Below, piece by piece: positions 52,086 to 61,673 of a DNA stretch of 64,000 bases (the first letter of the stretch is position 1; every line of letters begins with the position of its first letter). Source of the stretch: Sorangium cellulosum So ce56 (lineage in GTDB: Bacteria > Myxococcota_A > Polyangia > Polyangiales > Polyangiaceae). A model generated the notes under the pieces. The model had not been told where the DNA came from, ran no database searches, and saw only the letters and a program-made list of their open reading frames with translations. Where the stretch lies: positions 11,644,501-11,708,500 of the forward strand of contig NC_010162.1 of assembly GCF_000067165.1 (NCBI RefSeq), in the 5' to 3' direction. A program made the position numbers and the translations under genes.

Positions 52086-52379
52086 ATGGGTATGGAGCCG
52101 AAGTTCGATTTTTACGAGGTTGTGTCCATTCTCCCCTGCGACGCGATCCCGGGGCGGCTGTGGGGCACGTGCGGGGTCGTCGTGGGGCGATCCGGCGGCG
52201 ATGGCGGTGAATGGGAGTACGGCATCCAGGCCTTTGCCGACGAGAACTGCTGCTGGCAGCTGGAGGAGCGGTGCCTGCGGACGGAGGGACGGAAGATGTC
52301 CAGAGATGACCTGTACACGGGCGAGGTGATGGGCGTGCGCGTCGATCCAGCGACCGGGAGGGGGTCGCCCCGGACATGA
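52086..52379 (+). CDS. Small hypothetical protein, Imm31-like
   Basis: A 97-residue protein starting MGMEPKFDFYEVVSIL. The pattern FDFYEVV, G-x-CGVVVGRS, WEYGIQAFADENCCWQLEE and a VRVDPATG end matches the small immunity-protein family I know as Imm31; the family call is from memory and needs checking. Imm proteins neutralise cognate polymorphic toxins by binding. It is 201 bases downstream of another immunity-like orphan on the same strand. Confidence 0.55.
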   Translation: MGMEPKFDFYEVVSILPCDAIPGRLWGTCGVVVGRSGGDGGEWEYGIQAFADENCCWQLEERCLRTEGRKMSRDDLYTGEVMGVRVDPATGRGSPRT

Positions 52380-52642
52380 GCGACGTCGGGCCACCTCGCT
52401 GACCCCATCCGCTGCCTCGGTGCGGCGCGCTCGCCCCGCGCTTCCTGGACAGCCACGCTGTATCCACCATGTCTGCGCGCTCCAGAGGGATCGTCGCGGG
52501 GGACGGCCGGGATGCGGACGCAAGTGCCCGAACTTGTTGCCCAGCCTCGGCTGTGTTCAGCGCTCCTCCGTCTCCTCTCTGCCCCGGCGACGCCGGCGCC
52601 GCCGGCGCGGAGGCAGCACAGCGGACGTGGGACGGTGCCCAG

Positions 52643-53725
52643 TCACCCGCCGTCGTAGGGCCCCAGAAACACCGGCCCCGGCGCGAGCAGCTGAGTGCCG
52701 TTCATCAACCAGACCGCCGCCTGGTTCGTTCCTGTGGCATACCAGAGCACGTCCGCCATGCCGTCGAAATTGCTGTCAGCGGCGGGGCATGCTTTCCAGC
52801 CGCGGCCGGGCGGCCCCGGGATCACCGGTCCTGCCGAGATTACCAGGGTGCTGCCCTCCATCAGCCAGACGGCCATGAGGTTCTGCTCCGTGTCGTTCCA
52901 GAGCACGTCCGCCATGCCGTCGGCGTTGTAGTCCCGCGCGGTGACGACGTGAAAGCCGCCGCCGAGCCCGGGGATGACCGGCCCCGGCGCGAGCAGCTGA
53001 ACGCCGTCCATCAGCCAGACGGCTATCAGGCTCTGCTCCGTGTTCTCCCAGAGCACGTCTGCCATGCCATCGCGGTCGAAGTCCCTCGCGCCGCGCGCCA
53101 CCCAGCCCTGGCCGAGCGGCCCCGGGATGATCGGCCCCGGCGCGAGCAGCTGCGGTCCATCCATCATCCATGTCGTCAGCAGGTTCTGATCTTTGTTGTT
53201 CCAGATCACATCCCCCATGCCGTCGCGGTTCAGATCGGACACCCCGACCACCTTCCAGCCCTGGCCGAGCGGCCCCGGGATGATCGGCCCCGGCGAGAGC
53301 AGCTGGCTCCCTTCCATCAGCCATATGGCCACCAGGTTCTGGTCGATGTTGCGCCAGAGCACATCCGCCATGCCGTCGGAGTTGACGTCGCCCGCGTTGA
53401 CCGCCTCCCAGCCCTGGCCGATCGGCCCCGGGATCACCGGCCCCGGCGCGACCAGCTGGGTCCCCTCCATCAGCCAGATCGCCGCCAGGCTCTTCTCGGG
53501 ATGCTCCCAGAGCACATCCACCATCTCGTCGCGGCTGAAGTCATTCATACGAACGGCCTTCCACCCGTACCCGCTCGCCCGCTGCGTCGCGCGCCCCAGG
53601 GACGACGCCGCCGGCTCGGCGGACCAGCGGTCGTGGTCCGGCTCGATGCCCGGCGTGCAGGCCGGCATGGGGTGAATCGCAGCGATCGTGCACAGCGCAG
53701 CCCCTGTAGCCGCAGACCTCCTCAC
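52643..53725 (-). CDS. FG-GAP/VCBS-like repeat lipoprotein
   Basis: About 360 residues from a GTG (VRRSAATGAALCTIAAIHPMPAC) that creates a signal peptide with a lipobox-like MPAC; a longer upstream start would add only Arg/Ala filler. The body is six tandem repeats of about 50 residues, each with DxNxDGMADVLW (a Ca2+-binding-type acidic loop), WLMEG/WLMDG and PGPVIPG. This is the FG-GAP/VCBS-like beta-propeller pattern found in secreted surface proteins. The DNA repeats are also strongly similar, so units were duplicated recently. It runs opposite to the 52086 gene. Confidence 0.78.
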   Translation of the reverse strand: MRRSAATGAALCTIAAIHPMPACTPGIEPDHDRWSAEPAASSLGRATQRASGYGWKAVRMNDFSRDEMVDVLWEHPEKSLAAIWLMEGTQLVAPGPVIPGPIGQGWEAVNAGDVNSDGMADVLWRNIDQNLVAIWLMEGSQLLSPGPIIPGPLGQGWKVVGVSDLNRDGMGDVIWNNKDQNLLTTWMMDGPQLLAPGPIIPGPLGQGWVARGARDFDRDGMADVLWENTEQSLIAVWLMDGVQLLAPGPVIPGLGGGFHVVTARDYNADGMADVLWNDTEQNLMAVWLMEGSTLVISAGPVIPGPPGRGWKACPAADSNFDGMADVLWYATGTNQAAVWLMNGTQLLAPGPVFLGPYDGG

Positions 53726-53988
53726 ACTCGCCTCGCTTGCGGCTCGGGCGCGGGCGCAGGCGCCGGCACGGGAGATCCGATCCGGTCCGCGACCCTGAGC
53801 ACGCCGAGCACGTGCGCGGGCCGATAGCAAGCGCAAGGCCATCGAGGCCATGGTGTGCGCGCGATCTCGGCGTGGTCACCACATGGTGCCTCACCAGGCC
53901 ACTCCCCGCTTCTCGCATCGAGGATGGCTCTACCGGGGACGTACACCCGGGAGGATCCTGCCCACGTGCTTGCCTGTCGCGGAGAGCG

Positions 53989-54846
53989 TCAGTTGAGGCC
54001 AGCGGCGACGCTGGCGAGGCCGACCGTGAGATGGACGGCGGTGACGCCGACGAGGGTGCGGTGGCGCGCGTAGAAGAGGCCGAAGAGGACGCTCGCGGCG
54101 AAGGTGATGACCGCGAAGGCCAGCGAGACATACAGGTGGAACACGCCGAAGAGCACCGAGGTGACGACGATGGGCGCGAGGCGCCCGGCGTCGGGCAGGA
54201 GCCGCTCGAGAGAGGTCTGGATCACGCCGCGCGCGATGAACTCCTGGAGCAGGCAGTGCGGCCCATAACTCGCGAGGAAGATCGCGAACTCGAGCTGCGA
54301 GTACCCCGCGACCGAGCCCCAGTCGAGCCACGGCTCGCCCCGCAGGGCCGGCCCCGCGCGGAGCGCGAGGCACGCGGCGAAGGCCATGGCGGCGATGACG
54401 AGCGCTTCGCGGAGGCTATGCCGCGCGCCCGAGAGCGTCACGCCGAGCCGCGCGAGCGGCAGCGGTTGCCGCCGGACGAACCACCCGATCGGCGCGAGGA
54501 GCAGCAGCAAGAAACCCCACGAATAGCCCATCTGGAGCAGCGGCGGCAGATCGGGGCGGATGAGATCCCGGACGAGCTGCGCGACGCCGAAGAGGGCGAT
54601 GACGACGAAGAAGAACGCCGCGAGCTCCCGGCGCAGCTCCAGGGCGTCCCGCCCGCCGCGGCGGAGGAGCTCGATCTCGAGCCGGAGCAGGTCGTGATCG
54701 GCGTCGCTCGCCGCAGCCAGCCCAGCGCGCTCGGTCGAGCGGTCGCGCCGGCCGGTCGACGGGCGCGCCTCGCGGGCGGAGGAGCCGGCGAGGAACGGAA
54801 CATGGTGTGGGTCGATCACGTCGGAGGAGGATTCGAGCAAGCTCAT
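53989..54846 (-). CDS. CPBP-family intramembrane metalloprotease
   Basis: A 285-residue protein with a soluble N-terminal helical region and about seven membrane helices. The CPBP glutamyl protease motifs are present in form: LLQEFIARGVIQTSLERLL (normally EExxxR, here QE-FxxR), FGVFHLYVS with the second-motif His, and the C-terminal RHRTLVGVTAVH segment with the last His. The first Glu of the EE pair is Gln, so activity is uncertain. The family cleaves CAAX or signal-like peptides in the membrane. It runs divergently from the histidine kinase gene. Confidence 0.8.
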   Translation of the reverse strand: MSLLESSSDVIDPHHVPFLAGSSAREARPSTGRRDRSTERAGLAAASDADHDLLRLEIELLRRGGRDALELRRELAAFFFVVIALFGVAQLVRDLIRPDLPPLLQMGYSWGFLLLLLAPIGWFVRRQPLPLARLGVTLSGARHSLREALVIAAMAFAACLALRAGPALRGEPWLDWGSVAGYSQLEFAIFLASYGPHCLLQEFIARGVIQTSLERLLPDAGRLAPIVVTSVLFGVFHLYVSLAFAVITFAASVLFGLFYARHRTLVGVTAVHLTVGLASVAAGLN

Positions 54847-54980
54847 AAGACTATCCCATTGAACCAGCCATGATGTCACGTCTCCGGGCGAGCGATCAAG
54901 CGCGTAGGAGGTCCGCCGTTCTCGCGAGTTTTCGCGAGCCTTGCGCCTCGCGAGCGTTGCGAGCTTTGCCATGTGCGCGC

Positions 54981-56618
54981 ATGCCGCTATCAGAGAGGTC
55001 GTTCCTCCGAGCCCGGCGCGCTGCCACGGACGAGCGGGCGCCGAGCTGGGCGAGGACGGTACGACTGGGGGCAGACCACACCGTGCGGCTCGGGATCCGG
55101 CTTCAGCTCTTGTTCGCGCTCGGCGCGCTGCTCCTCCTGGCGTTCGTGCCGCTCTTCTTCGCCGTGGCGAGCCTCACGCGGGCCACCATGAGCGGCGCGC
55201 GCGCGTCGAGCGCCCGCGCGATCGGCCGCGCCATCGCCGGGCACGTGGCCGCGGCGCGGACGACCCGCTCCGCCCCGGAGCTCTCGCTCCTGCTCGAGGC
55301 GCAGCTCGGCCCGGACGGGGCGTCGGCGATCGGCGTCTACGACGCGGGCGGGGCGCTCTCGGGCCGCGCCGGCGAGCCGGAGGTCGTGGCGGCGCTGCCC
55401 GCCTCGGTGGAGGCCGGCACGGAGGTGCTGAAGACGGTGCGGACGGCGCGCGGCGACGCGCTCCTCGTGGTCGTCCCGGAGCCCGCGCGCGAGGCGGCGT
55501 CTCTCGCGGAGCCGGCGCCCGCGGCGTCGGCGGGCTCCGTGGCCGTGCTGGTGCCGACCGACCCGTCGACGGTCGCCGCCGCGCCGCTCGTGCGGATCGT
55601 GGCGCTCTACACGGGCATCGTGGCGCTGGCGCTGCTCGTGTTCGCGTACATCTCCATGACGCACCTCGTGGTGCGGCCGATCGACGCCGTCTCGGAGGCC
55701 GCGCGCCGCGTGGCCGGCGGGGCGCGCGACCTGGAGGTGCCGCGGGCCGGCGCGCGGGAGCTCGCGGAGCTCGGCGCGAGCCTCGCGCTGATGACGGGCC
55801 GCCTCCGCGCCGACGAGGAGTCGCTGCGGGCGAAGATCGCCGAGATCGAGCGCTACGCGGCGGACCTGAAGAGCGCGCAGGAGCGGCTGGTCCGCTCGGA
55901 GCGGCTCGCCTCCGTGGGGCGCCTGGCGGCGGGGCTCGCGCACGAGATCGGCAACCCGCTCGCGGCGATCCTCGGCCTGCAGGATCTGCTGCTCGCCGGG
56001 GGCCTCACGCCGGCCGAGGAGCGCGATTTCGTCGAGCGGATGAAGCGGGAGACGGAGCGGATCCACAAGATCCTGCGCGATCTGCTCGACTTCGCCCGGC
56101 CCGCGGCGCGGGGCGCGGCCGAGGCCGGCGACGGTGGAGAGGCAGGGCACCTCCCCTCGGGGTCGGTCGCGGAGGCGATCGGCGACGTCGTCTCGCTCGT
56201 CACGCCGCAGAAGGCGTTCCGCGCGATCGAGCTCGAGCGGGACGTCGCGCCCGACGTGCCGGCCGTGCCGCTCGCGCACGGGCAGCTCGTGCAGGTGCTC
56301 CTGAACCTGCTCCTGAACGCGGCCGACGCGGTGCCGCGCGCCGGGGGGCGCGTGGCGGTGCGCGCGTCGCGGGGCGCGGGCGGGGGCGCGCGGATCGAGG
56401 TCGAGGACAACGGGCCGGGGATCGCGGAGGCGGTCCGAGAGACGCTGTTCGAGCCGTTCATCACGACCAAGGAGGTCGGCGAGGGGACGGGGCTCGGGCT
56501 CGCGGTGTGCCGGGGGCTCGTGGAGGCGGCCGGCGGGACGATCGGGGTCGAGCGAGGCGCGGAAGGCGGGGCGCGGTTCGTTGTGCTGCTGCCGGGCGCG
56601 GCCGACAGGCATGGGTGA
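54981..56618 (+). CDS. Membrane sensor histidine kinase
   Basis: About 545 residues from MPLSERSFLRARR; upstream codons exist but are Arg/Ala filler. Two transmembrane helices (LQLLFALGALLLLAFVPLFF and IVALYTGIVALALLVFAYISM) bracket an extracytoplasmic sensor region, followed by a HAMP-like segment and a coiled coil. H-box GLAHEIGNPLAAI carries the phosphorylated His. The ATPase has the N-box LLLNAADAV, G1 VEDNGPGI, F LFEPFITT and G2 GTGLGLAV. A class NtrB-like sensor. No response regulator gene is adjacent, so its partner is encoded elsewhere. Confidence 0.92.
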   Translation: MPLSERSFLRARRAATDERAPSWARTVRLGADHTVRLGIRLQLLFALGALLLLAFVPLFFAVASLTRATMSGARASSARAIGRAIAGHVAAARTTRSAPELSLLLEAQLGPDGASAIGVYDAGGALSGRAGEPEVVAALPASVEAGTEVLKTVRTARGDALLVVVPEPAREAASLAEPAPAASAGSVAVLVPTDPSTVAAAPLVRIVALYTGIVALALLVFAYISMTHLVVRPIDAVSEAARRVAGGARDLEVPRAGARELAELGASLALMTGRLRADEESLRAKIAEIERYAADLKSAQERLVRSERLASVGRLAAGLAHEIGNPLAAILGLQDLLLAGGLTPAEERDFVERMKRETERIHKILRDLLDFARPAARGAAEAGDGGEAGHLPSGSVAEAIGDVVSLVTPQKAFRAIELERDVAPDVPAVPLAHGQLVQVLLNLLLNAADAVPRAGGRVAVRASRGAGGGARIEVEDNGPGIAEAVRETLFEPFITTKEVGEGTGLGLAVCRGLVEAAGGTIGVERGAEGGARFVVLLPGAADRHG

Positions 56619-56733
56619 TGGGAGGGCCAACGCGCGATCCCACGCGCGATCCCACACGACCGGAGCGATCGGCAGTGGCCCTCGCTTCCCCCGTCTCGCG
56701 CCGAGCCCCCGCCCTGCCCGGGTCGGGAGCGCT

Positions 56734-57318
56734 CTACTCCTCGACGGCGCCCGGAACCCACCACGAGGCGACGGCGAGCTCTCCGTTGAAGGGCGGTAGC
56801 ACGACGCGCTCGTCGTCCTGCGCGGTCGCCGTGAGCGCCGGCCTCCCACCGACCGTCTCGAAGACCTCGACCAGACGGCGCATCGGGTCCACGATCCAGC
56901 TCCAGCCGACGCCGGAGCGCGCGTAGAGCGGCAGCTTCACCGCCACGTCGTCGCGGGCGGTCCGCGGCGATAGGACCTCGCAGCACCAGTCGGGGAGGAT
57001 CGCCAGCGGGTTCTCGTCCGGCAGCTCGGGCACCCGCTCGACCCGGAAGCCGCACAGGTCAGGCACGGCGAGCCGGCCGCCGGGGAAAGCGATCTCCGTC
57101 TCGGGCTCGATCCACCAGCCGACGCCGCCGACGTTCGCGTCGAACGGGACGAGGCCGTGCAGGCAGAGCCTGGCCGCGCGGCGGTGGCGCTTCCCGGGCC
57201 GCGACATCGTGCGGAGGACGCCGGGCTCCAGGATCTCGCCCGTCAGGTGCTCGGGCAGGGCGCGGATGCTCTGGTAGAGCTCCTCGAAGGTCGGGGGGGT
57301 CGTGGCGGGTTGACCCAT
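56734..57318 (-). CDS. Uma2 (DUF820) family endonuclease-like protein
   Basis: A 194-residue protein of the PD-(D/E)xK-like Uma2/DUF820 family: FEELYQSIRALPEH, GEILEPGVLR, FPGGRLAVPDLCGF (a core Asp after VP), ILPDWCCEVLSPRTARDDVAVKLPLYARSGV, and WIVDPMRRLVEVFE. The V-P-D and E-V-x-SP-x-T signature is complete, so the nuclease fold is intact. Such proteins are widespread, often in many copies, and their biological target is unknown. It stands alone on the minus strand. Confidence 0.9.
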   Translation of the reverse strand: MGQPATTPPTFEELYQSIRALPEHLTGEILEPGVLRTMSRPGKRHRRAARLCLHGLVPFDANVGGVGWWIEPETEIAFPGGRLAVPDLCGFRVERVPELPDENPLAILPDWCCEVLSPRTARDDVAVKLPLYARSGVGWSWIVDPMRRLVEVFETVGGRPALTATAQDDERVVLPPFNGELAVASWWVPGAVEE

Positions 57319-57370
57319 GCCGACGAGCGTATCCGATCGCGCGCGGCGCGCGAGCGGCGATCGGGCCGCG

Positions 57371-58126
57371 TCAGTTCACGTCCCGCCCCGCGGACGGCCA
57401 GGGGCGCTCGCCGCCGAGCTGATCGAGCTCCTTCCGGAGCTCGTCGGTCGGCGCGAGCACCTGCATCCGCTCGAGCACGCTGCGCAGCCGCGACGCGTCC
57501 GAGCGGCTCGAGTAGATCGACCGCAGGTTGTTCAGCAAGCGCACCAGGATCTGCCGCTTCTGCGCGGGCACGAGCAGCCGCGGCTCCGGATCGCGCGTGG
57601 CGCCCGTGGCGCGGGTGTGCAGCGCGCGCAGGTCGTCCCGGCCGAGCAGGCGGCCCTCGAACGGGTCGATGAGCAGCACGCCGCCGCGGACCGGCGTCCT
57701 CACGAGGAAATGGCCCGGGAACGAGACGCCCTGGGCCTCGAGGCCCGCGCGCCAGCACACCTCGAGGAGGACGACCGCCAGCGTGATGGGGATGCCCGTC
57801 CGGCGATCCAGGACCTCGTGCAGGTAGCTGTTCTTCGGGTCGTAGTAGTCCCCGGAATTCCCGTGGAACCCGAGGTCGCCGTAGAACCAGCGGAGCAGCT
57901 GCTCGATGGGGCCGCTGCCCGGCGTCGCCTCCGCGGCGCGCAGGGGGCGATCGACCGCGCGCCGCGCCTCGCCGCCGAGCCGGTCGAGCACGCCGAGGTA
58001 GTGCGGGATGTCGAGGCCCGGGTACGCGGCGTCGTCGATGAGGAGCGCCGCCTCGGCGAGGTCGAGCTCATCCTCCGGTCTCCCGGCGATATGCGCAAAC
58101 AGCGTCAGACTCACCGGCGCGGCCAT
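57371..58126 (-). CDS. SirB1-family protein (transglutaminase-like with TPR)
   Basis: A 251-residue protein from MAAPVSLTLFAHIAGRPED. It shows the SirB1 pattern: ALLIDDAAYPGLDIPHYL, NSYLHEVLDRRTGIPITLAVVLLEV (the region where transglutaminase-like relatives place a Cys), and FPGHFLVRTPV with the His. The C-terminal part is a TPR-like helical pair (LVPAQKRQILVRLLNNLRSIY). The family is of unknown function and sometimes lies near translation-quality genes. The start codon was chosen at the point where the conserved part begins. Confidence 0.85.
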   Translation of the reverse strand: MAAPVSLTLFAHIAGRPEDELDLAEAALLIDDAAYPGLDIPHYLGVLDRLGGEARRAVDRPLRAAEATPGSGPIEQLLRWFYGDLGFHGNSGDYYDPKNSYLHEVLDRRTGIPITLAVVLLEVCWRAGLEAQGVSFPGHFLVRTPVRGGVLLIDPFEGRLLGRDDLRALHTRATGATRDPEPRLLVPAQKRQILVRLLNNLRSIYSSRSDASRLRSVLERMQVLAPTDELRKELDQLGGERPWPSAGRDVN

Positions 58127-58372
58127 CGGACCGAGCGTAGCGCCACCCGGCGGAGATGGTCTAGGGCCGCCCGCCGGAAGTCCGGCCATGGCGGGCCGGA
58201 CTTCTGCGCCGCTCCTCGGCGGCCTCACGCGGGCGGCCCTGACTTTGTTTCCTCGGGGCTGCGCCCCGCACCCCCGGCGCCGGCTTCGCGTGGTTCCGTG
58301 ATTCAGAAATTCCGCCAGGGACTGGAACGTCGCCGTCTGCGCCGATCGTGTATTCTGAGATCGGAGAGCACC

Positions 58373-59893
58373 ATGATTTCCGCGCGTTCAGCAGGAACCT
58401 GCGTATGGATCGGCGTCGGGCTCGCGTCATGCTTCCTGGGCTGCAACGCCCTCTTCGGCATCGATGAGCCGACGCTCGACATGACAGGCTCGGCCGCCGG
58501 GACCGGAGGAGGCGGCGCGGCCGGGACCGGAGGCGGCGCGGCCGGGACCGGAGGCGGCGGCGCGGCCGGGAACGGAGGAAGCGGCGCGGCCGGGACCGGA
58601 GGCGGCGCGGCCGGGACCGGAGGCGGCGGCGCAGATTCGAACGGCCACGTGACCGCCACGGGCACCGGGGGCGGGCCGCCGGGAGGCCCGGGCCTCGACG
58701 AGACCTTCGGAGATGCCGGGATGGTGACGACGGATCTCGACGGCAAACCGGCCAAAGCCTTCTCGATCGTGACGCTCCAGCCTCTGCCCTCGGGCAACGT
58801 CGCCGTCACCGGGCATTATGAGTATCTCTTCCCGGAGCCATTCGACGACTCCGATGCCTTCGTCGCGATCCTCACCCCCGAAGGAGCGCTCGACCCCGCG
58901 TTCGCCCCGGCATTCGATGGACAGGAAGGATTCCACAACGGGCGGGGTGTCCTCCCGATCGACCGCGGCACCAGCCATGATCGGATCCTCGGAGCCTACA
59001 TCGACGAGGACCACGAGAACATCGTCGTGCGCGTCGGGCACAACGACAGAGAGACAGCAACCCCGATCACGCGGCTCTGGGTCGCGCATGTGGCGCCCTC
59101 CGGCTCGACGCTGATCCCGTCCGGGAACGGAGGGAGCAGCGACGTCTGGAGCTCGTTCATCTTTCCGAGCAGCGCTGGCAACCAGCTGCATCGCGTGCTG
59201 ACCCCCACGCGAGACGCCGACGGGCTCTACTTCGGCGACGTCAGGCCCGGGTCGGAGCCCACGTTCGAGAACATCAGCATTCCCTTTTTTATCTACGAGT
59301 CGTTCGCTGCCACGGCGCGCGACGGGTTCGTTTATGTCGTCAGCTCCCATAGCGCCGACGTCATCCGCTTCATCGAGGGGGGCGATGGCGTATCCCGCGA
59401 TACCGGCTTCGGAGCGGACAGCGGCTACGCCTCCGTTGACCTGGACGCGCTCGGGCTGGGAACAGCACAGAAGGCCTTCGCGATCGTCACCGATCCGCGG
59501 CGGAATGCCTATGTCGGGTTCGTCTCGACCAACCCCGAGTCACCGGCGTCGGCCATCGTGAAAATCAAGGCCGACGGCAGCGGACTGGACTCCTCCTTCG
59601 GCGCGTCGGGTGTGCTGAAGAGCGAGGCGTCGAGCAACGCCGCGTGGTCGTGCCTCCTCCTCGACCGGAGAGGCCGCCTCGTCGTCGCCGGCGACCAGGC
59701 CGCAGGGCCGGTCGCCCTCCGCTTCTCGGCGGACGGAGCGCACGACGGCACGCTCGCGCTCTCCCTCCCGTTCTCGCCGAAGCGCTGCGCGCTCGATGCC
59801 GCGGGGCGCCTGCTCCTGGCCGGGAGCGTCGTGGATTCGAGCGACCCCGCTGGCAGGCAGGTGCTCGCCCTGGCTCGGCTCCGCCTGGAGTGA
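58373..59893 (+). CDS. Delta-60-repeat lipoprotein with Gly-rich spacer
   Basis: A 506-residue protein. The N-terminus gives a hydrophobic core and lipobox FLGC. Residues of about 40-100 are a GTGGGGAAG-type spacer, matched in the DNA by repeats. The rest has delta-60 repeat units (LDETFGDAGMVTTDLDG, DTGFGADSGYASVDL, LDSSFGASGVL), which build seven-bladed propellers in secreted proteins. Surface display through the lipid anchor and a binding or adhesion role are likely. No enzyme motif is seen. Confidence 0.8.
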   Translation: MISARSAGTCVWIGVGLASCFLGCNALFGIDEPTLDMTGSAAGTGGGGAAGTGGGAAGTGGGGAAGNGGSGAAGTGGGAAGTGGGGADSNGHVTATGTGGGPPGGPGLDETFGDAGMVTTDLDGKPAKAFSIVTLQPLPSGNVAVTGHYEYLFPEPFDDSDAFVAILTPEGALDPAFAPAFDGQEGFHNGRGVLPIDRGTSHDRILGAYIDEDHENIVVRVGHNDRETATPITRLWVAHVAPSGSTLIPSGNGGSSDVWSSFIFPSSAGNQLHRVLTPTRDADGLYFGDVRPGSEPTFENISIPFFIYESFAATARDGFVYVVSSHSADVIRFIEGGDGVSRDTGFGADSGYASVDLDALGLGTAQKAFAIVTDPRRNAYVGFVSTNPESPASAIVKIKADGSGLDSSFGASGVLKSEASSNAAWSCLLLDRRGRLVVAGDQAAGPVALRFSADGAHDGTLALSLPFSPKRCALDAAGRLLLAGSVVDSSDPAGRQVLALARLRLE

Positions 59894-59957
59894 TCGCGCC
59901 GCCGGAGGGCTGGCGTCGCGGCGCGGCTTCGTGGAGAGGTTGCGCCGCGCGCCCGCG

Positions 59958-60767
59958 CTACGCCGCGCCGTCGTCCCGCGCGCCGTCGTCGAGCCACGCG
60001 TCGACGCGGACCCCGACCAGGTTGCGCTTCTCCATCGCCGCCAGGATGCGCGGGAGCGCCAGGGGCCCCGCGGGCGCGTGGTCGTCGCGCTCGGCCGCGT
60101 CGTGGAGCAGCACGATCGCCCCGTCGCGGAGCCCCGGGATGATCCGCGCCGCCACCCGCCCGGGGTCCGCCCCGGCGAGCCCGTCGAACCCCCGCGCCGA
60201 CCAGCCGATGACGTCGAGGTCGAGCGCGTCCACCACACGGGCGATGCGCGGGCTCGTGTGGCCGACCGGCGGCCTGAAGAGGGTGGGGCGGGCGCCGGTG
60301 ATCCGCTCGATGACGTCGAGCCCCTGCCGGAGGTCCTGCTCGACCCGGCGCGCCGAGCGCAGCGAGAAGAGCCGGTCGTGCGCGTGGCTGTGCAGGGCGA
60401 TGGCGTGGCCCCGCGCCGCGATCTCGCGGACGAGCTCGGGGTGGGCCTCGGCCTTGCGGCCGATGACGAAGAACGTCGCCTTCACGCCCGCCTCGTCGAG
60501 GAGCGCGAGGACCGCCGGCGTGTGCTCCGGGCTCGGCCCGTCGTCGAAGGTCAGCGCCACGCCCCGCGCGCCGGGCGGGCCGCGCTTCACGACGTCGACG
60601 AACATGCCGAGCCCGAGGAAGAAGACCCCGCACAGGACGAGCGCGAGGTAGCCGGCGATGGCCGCGCCCGCGACCGCGATGGGCACCGGCGCGACGAGCA
60701 GCGAGCGCGCGACCAGCGCGAGCGCGCCGAGCGACGCCGCGTAGAGGAGGGCCCGCGCGAACGGCAC
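59958..60767 (-). CDS. Membrane-anchored polysaccharide deacetylase (NodB)
   Basis: A 269-residue protein. Two N-terminal transmembrane helices are followed by a NodB-homology domain with all metal motifs: VALTFDDGPSPEHT, ALHSHAHDR (H-x-x-x-D-type zinc ligands) and FRPPVGHTSPR, then IVLLHDAA. It should remove acetyl groups from an N-acetylated glycan at the outer face of the cytoplasmic membrane. It starts three bases after the stop of the next minus-strand gene, encoded just upstream, so both may be transcribed together. Confidence 0.9.
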   Translation of the reverse strand: MPFARALLYAASLGALALVARSLLVAPVPIAVAGAAIAGYLALVLCGVFFLGLGMFVDVVKRGPPGARGVALTFDDGPSPEHTPAVLALLDEAGVKATFFVIGRKAEAHPELVREIAARGHAIALHSHAHDRLFSLRSARRVEQDLRQGLDVIERITGARPTLFRPPVGHTSPRIARVVDALDLDVIGWSARGFDGLAGADPGRVAARIIPGLRDGAIVLLHDAAERDDHAPAGPLALPRILAAMEKRNLVGVRVDAWLDDGARDDGAA

Positions 60768-60770
60768 CGG

Positions 60771-61340
60771 CTACTTCTTCGCGCGCTTCTTCTCGGGCTC
60801 GACCTCGAGGTCGTCGTCGAGCTCGTCCGCCGCGGCGGAGGCGGCGATGCGCTTGTTGTTGCCTCCCGCCGCCGCCTTCACCGCCGGCTTCGCGCCCGGC
60901 TTCTCCTCGTCCGAGGGGTCGTTGTCGGCCTCGTAGAAGCCGCCGAGCAGCGCGGCGATCGCGGCGAGCGACGTGATCGCCAGGCCGCCGAACGTCCCGG
61001 TGCCCCCCGCGGCCTCGCCGAGCGACAGGTTCGCGCCCCCGAGCTCGCCGAGCGGCACCGGCACCGGCACCGTGAGCCACCTGCGCGCGGCGTACATCAG
61101 GCCAGCGCCGAGCAGCGCCCCGACGAAGGCCTTCATCCCCGCCTCGATCTTCGCGTCCTTCGCCCAGATGGGCTTGCCCGCGACCAGCCCCACGAGGACC
61201 CCGGCGAGCGCCGCGGCCAGGTAGGCGACGATCGCCATGGGCGCGGCGAAGCCGAGCTTCGCCAGCGCGAAGCCCAGCAGGCCCCCCACGATGAGCCCCT
61301 TCACAACCCCGAGGATCAGGCGACCCAGCATCGGATCCAT
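60771..61340 (-). CDS. Membrane protein of unknown function
   Basis: About 189 residues from MDPMLGRLILGVVKG (a GTG nine bases upstream is also possible). Four hydrophobic segments (for example ILGVVKGLIVGGLLGFAL, MAIVAYLAAALAGVLVGLVAG and LAITSLAAIAALLGG) are followed by an acidic, Lys-rich cytosolic tail (DDDLEVEPEKKRAKK). The tail composition suggests a disordered interaction region. It lies just before the deacetylase gene on the same strand. No family is recognised. Confidence 0.65.
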   Translation of the reverse strand: MDPMLGRLILGVVKGLIVGGLLGFALAKLGFAAPMAIVAYLAAALAGVLVGLVAGKPIWAKDAKIEAGMKAFVGALLGAGLMYAARRWLTVPVPVPLGELGGANLSLGEAAGGTGTFGGLAITSLAAIAALLGGFYEADNDPSDEEKPGAKPAVKAAAGGNNKRIAASAAADELDDDLEVEPEKKRAKK

Positions 61341-61420
61341 CCTTGGCACGACGCGGGGCGCCGTTCAACATGGCGCAGCGCCATGGCGCCGTTGACCGTG
61401 GCGCCGCGTGGCAGCGTGGG

Positions 61421-61482
61421 GCCGCGTGGTCGTGTGTGGCCGCGTGGCCGTGTGTGGCCGCGTGGCCGTGTGTGGCCGCGCT
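61421..61482. repeat. Short tandem repeat of about 18 bp
   Basis: The unit GTGGCCGCGTGGCCGTGT recurs about three times with few changes. It lies in non-coding DNA between divergent genes and is a likely slippage-prone simple repeat. No function is implied. Confidence 0.65.
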
Positions 61483-61673
61483 TCCAGCGCTCCCCGCGCA
61501 CGCGGTACGGTCGCGCCGTTCCGCGCCGCGGGGCGCGGGGAGCGCGACCGCGCCGCGCTCCCCGTGGTAGACGGCCCCCCACCGCCCGGGTAGCCCGCTC
61601 CTCCTCGACAACGCGCTCGGCCCCGCCGCGCGCCGCGCCCCTCGCCGCACCCTGACCCGGGCTCCGACCGGCC

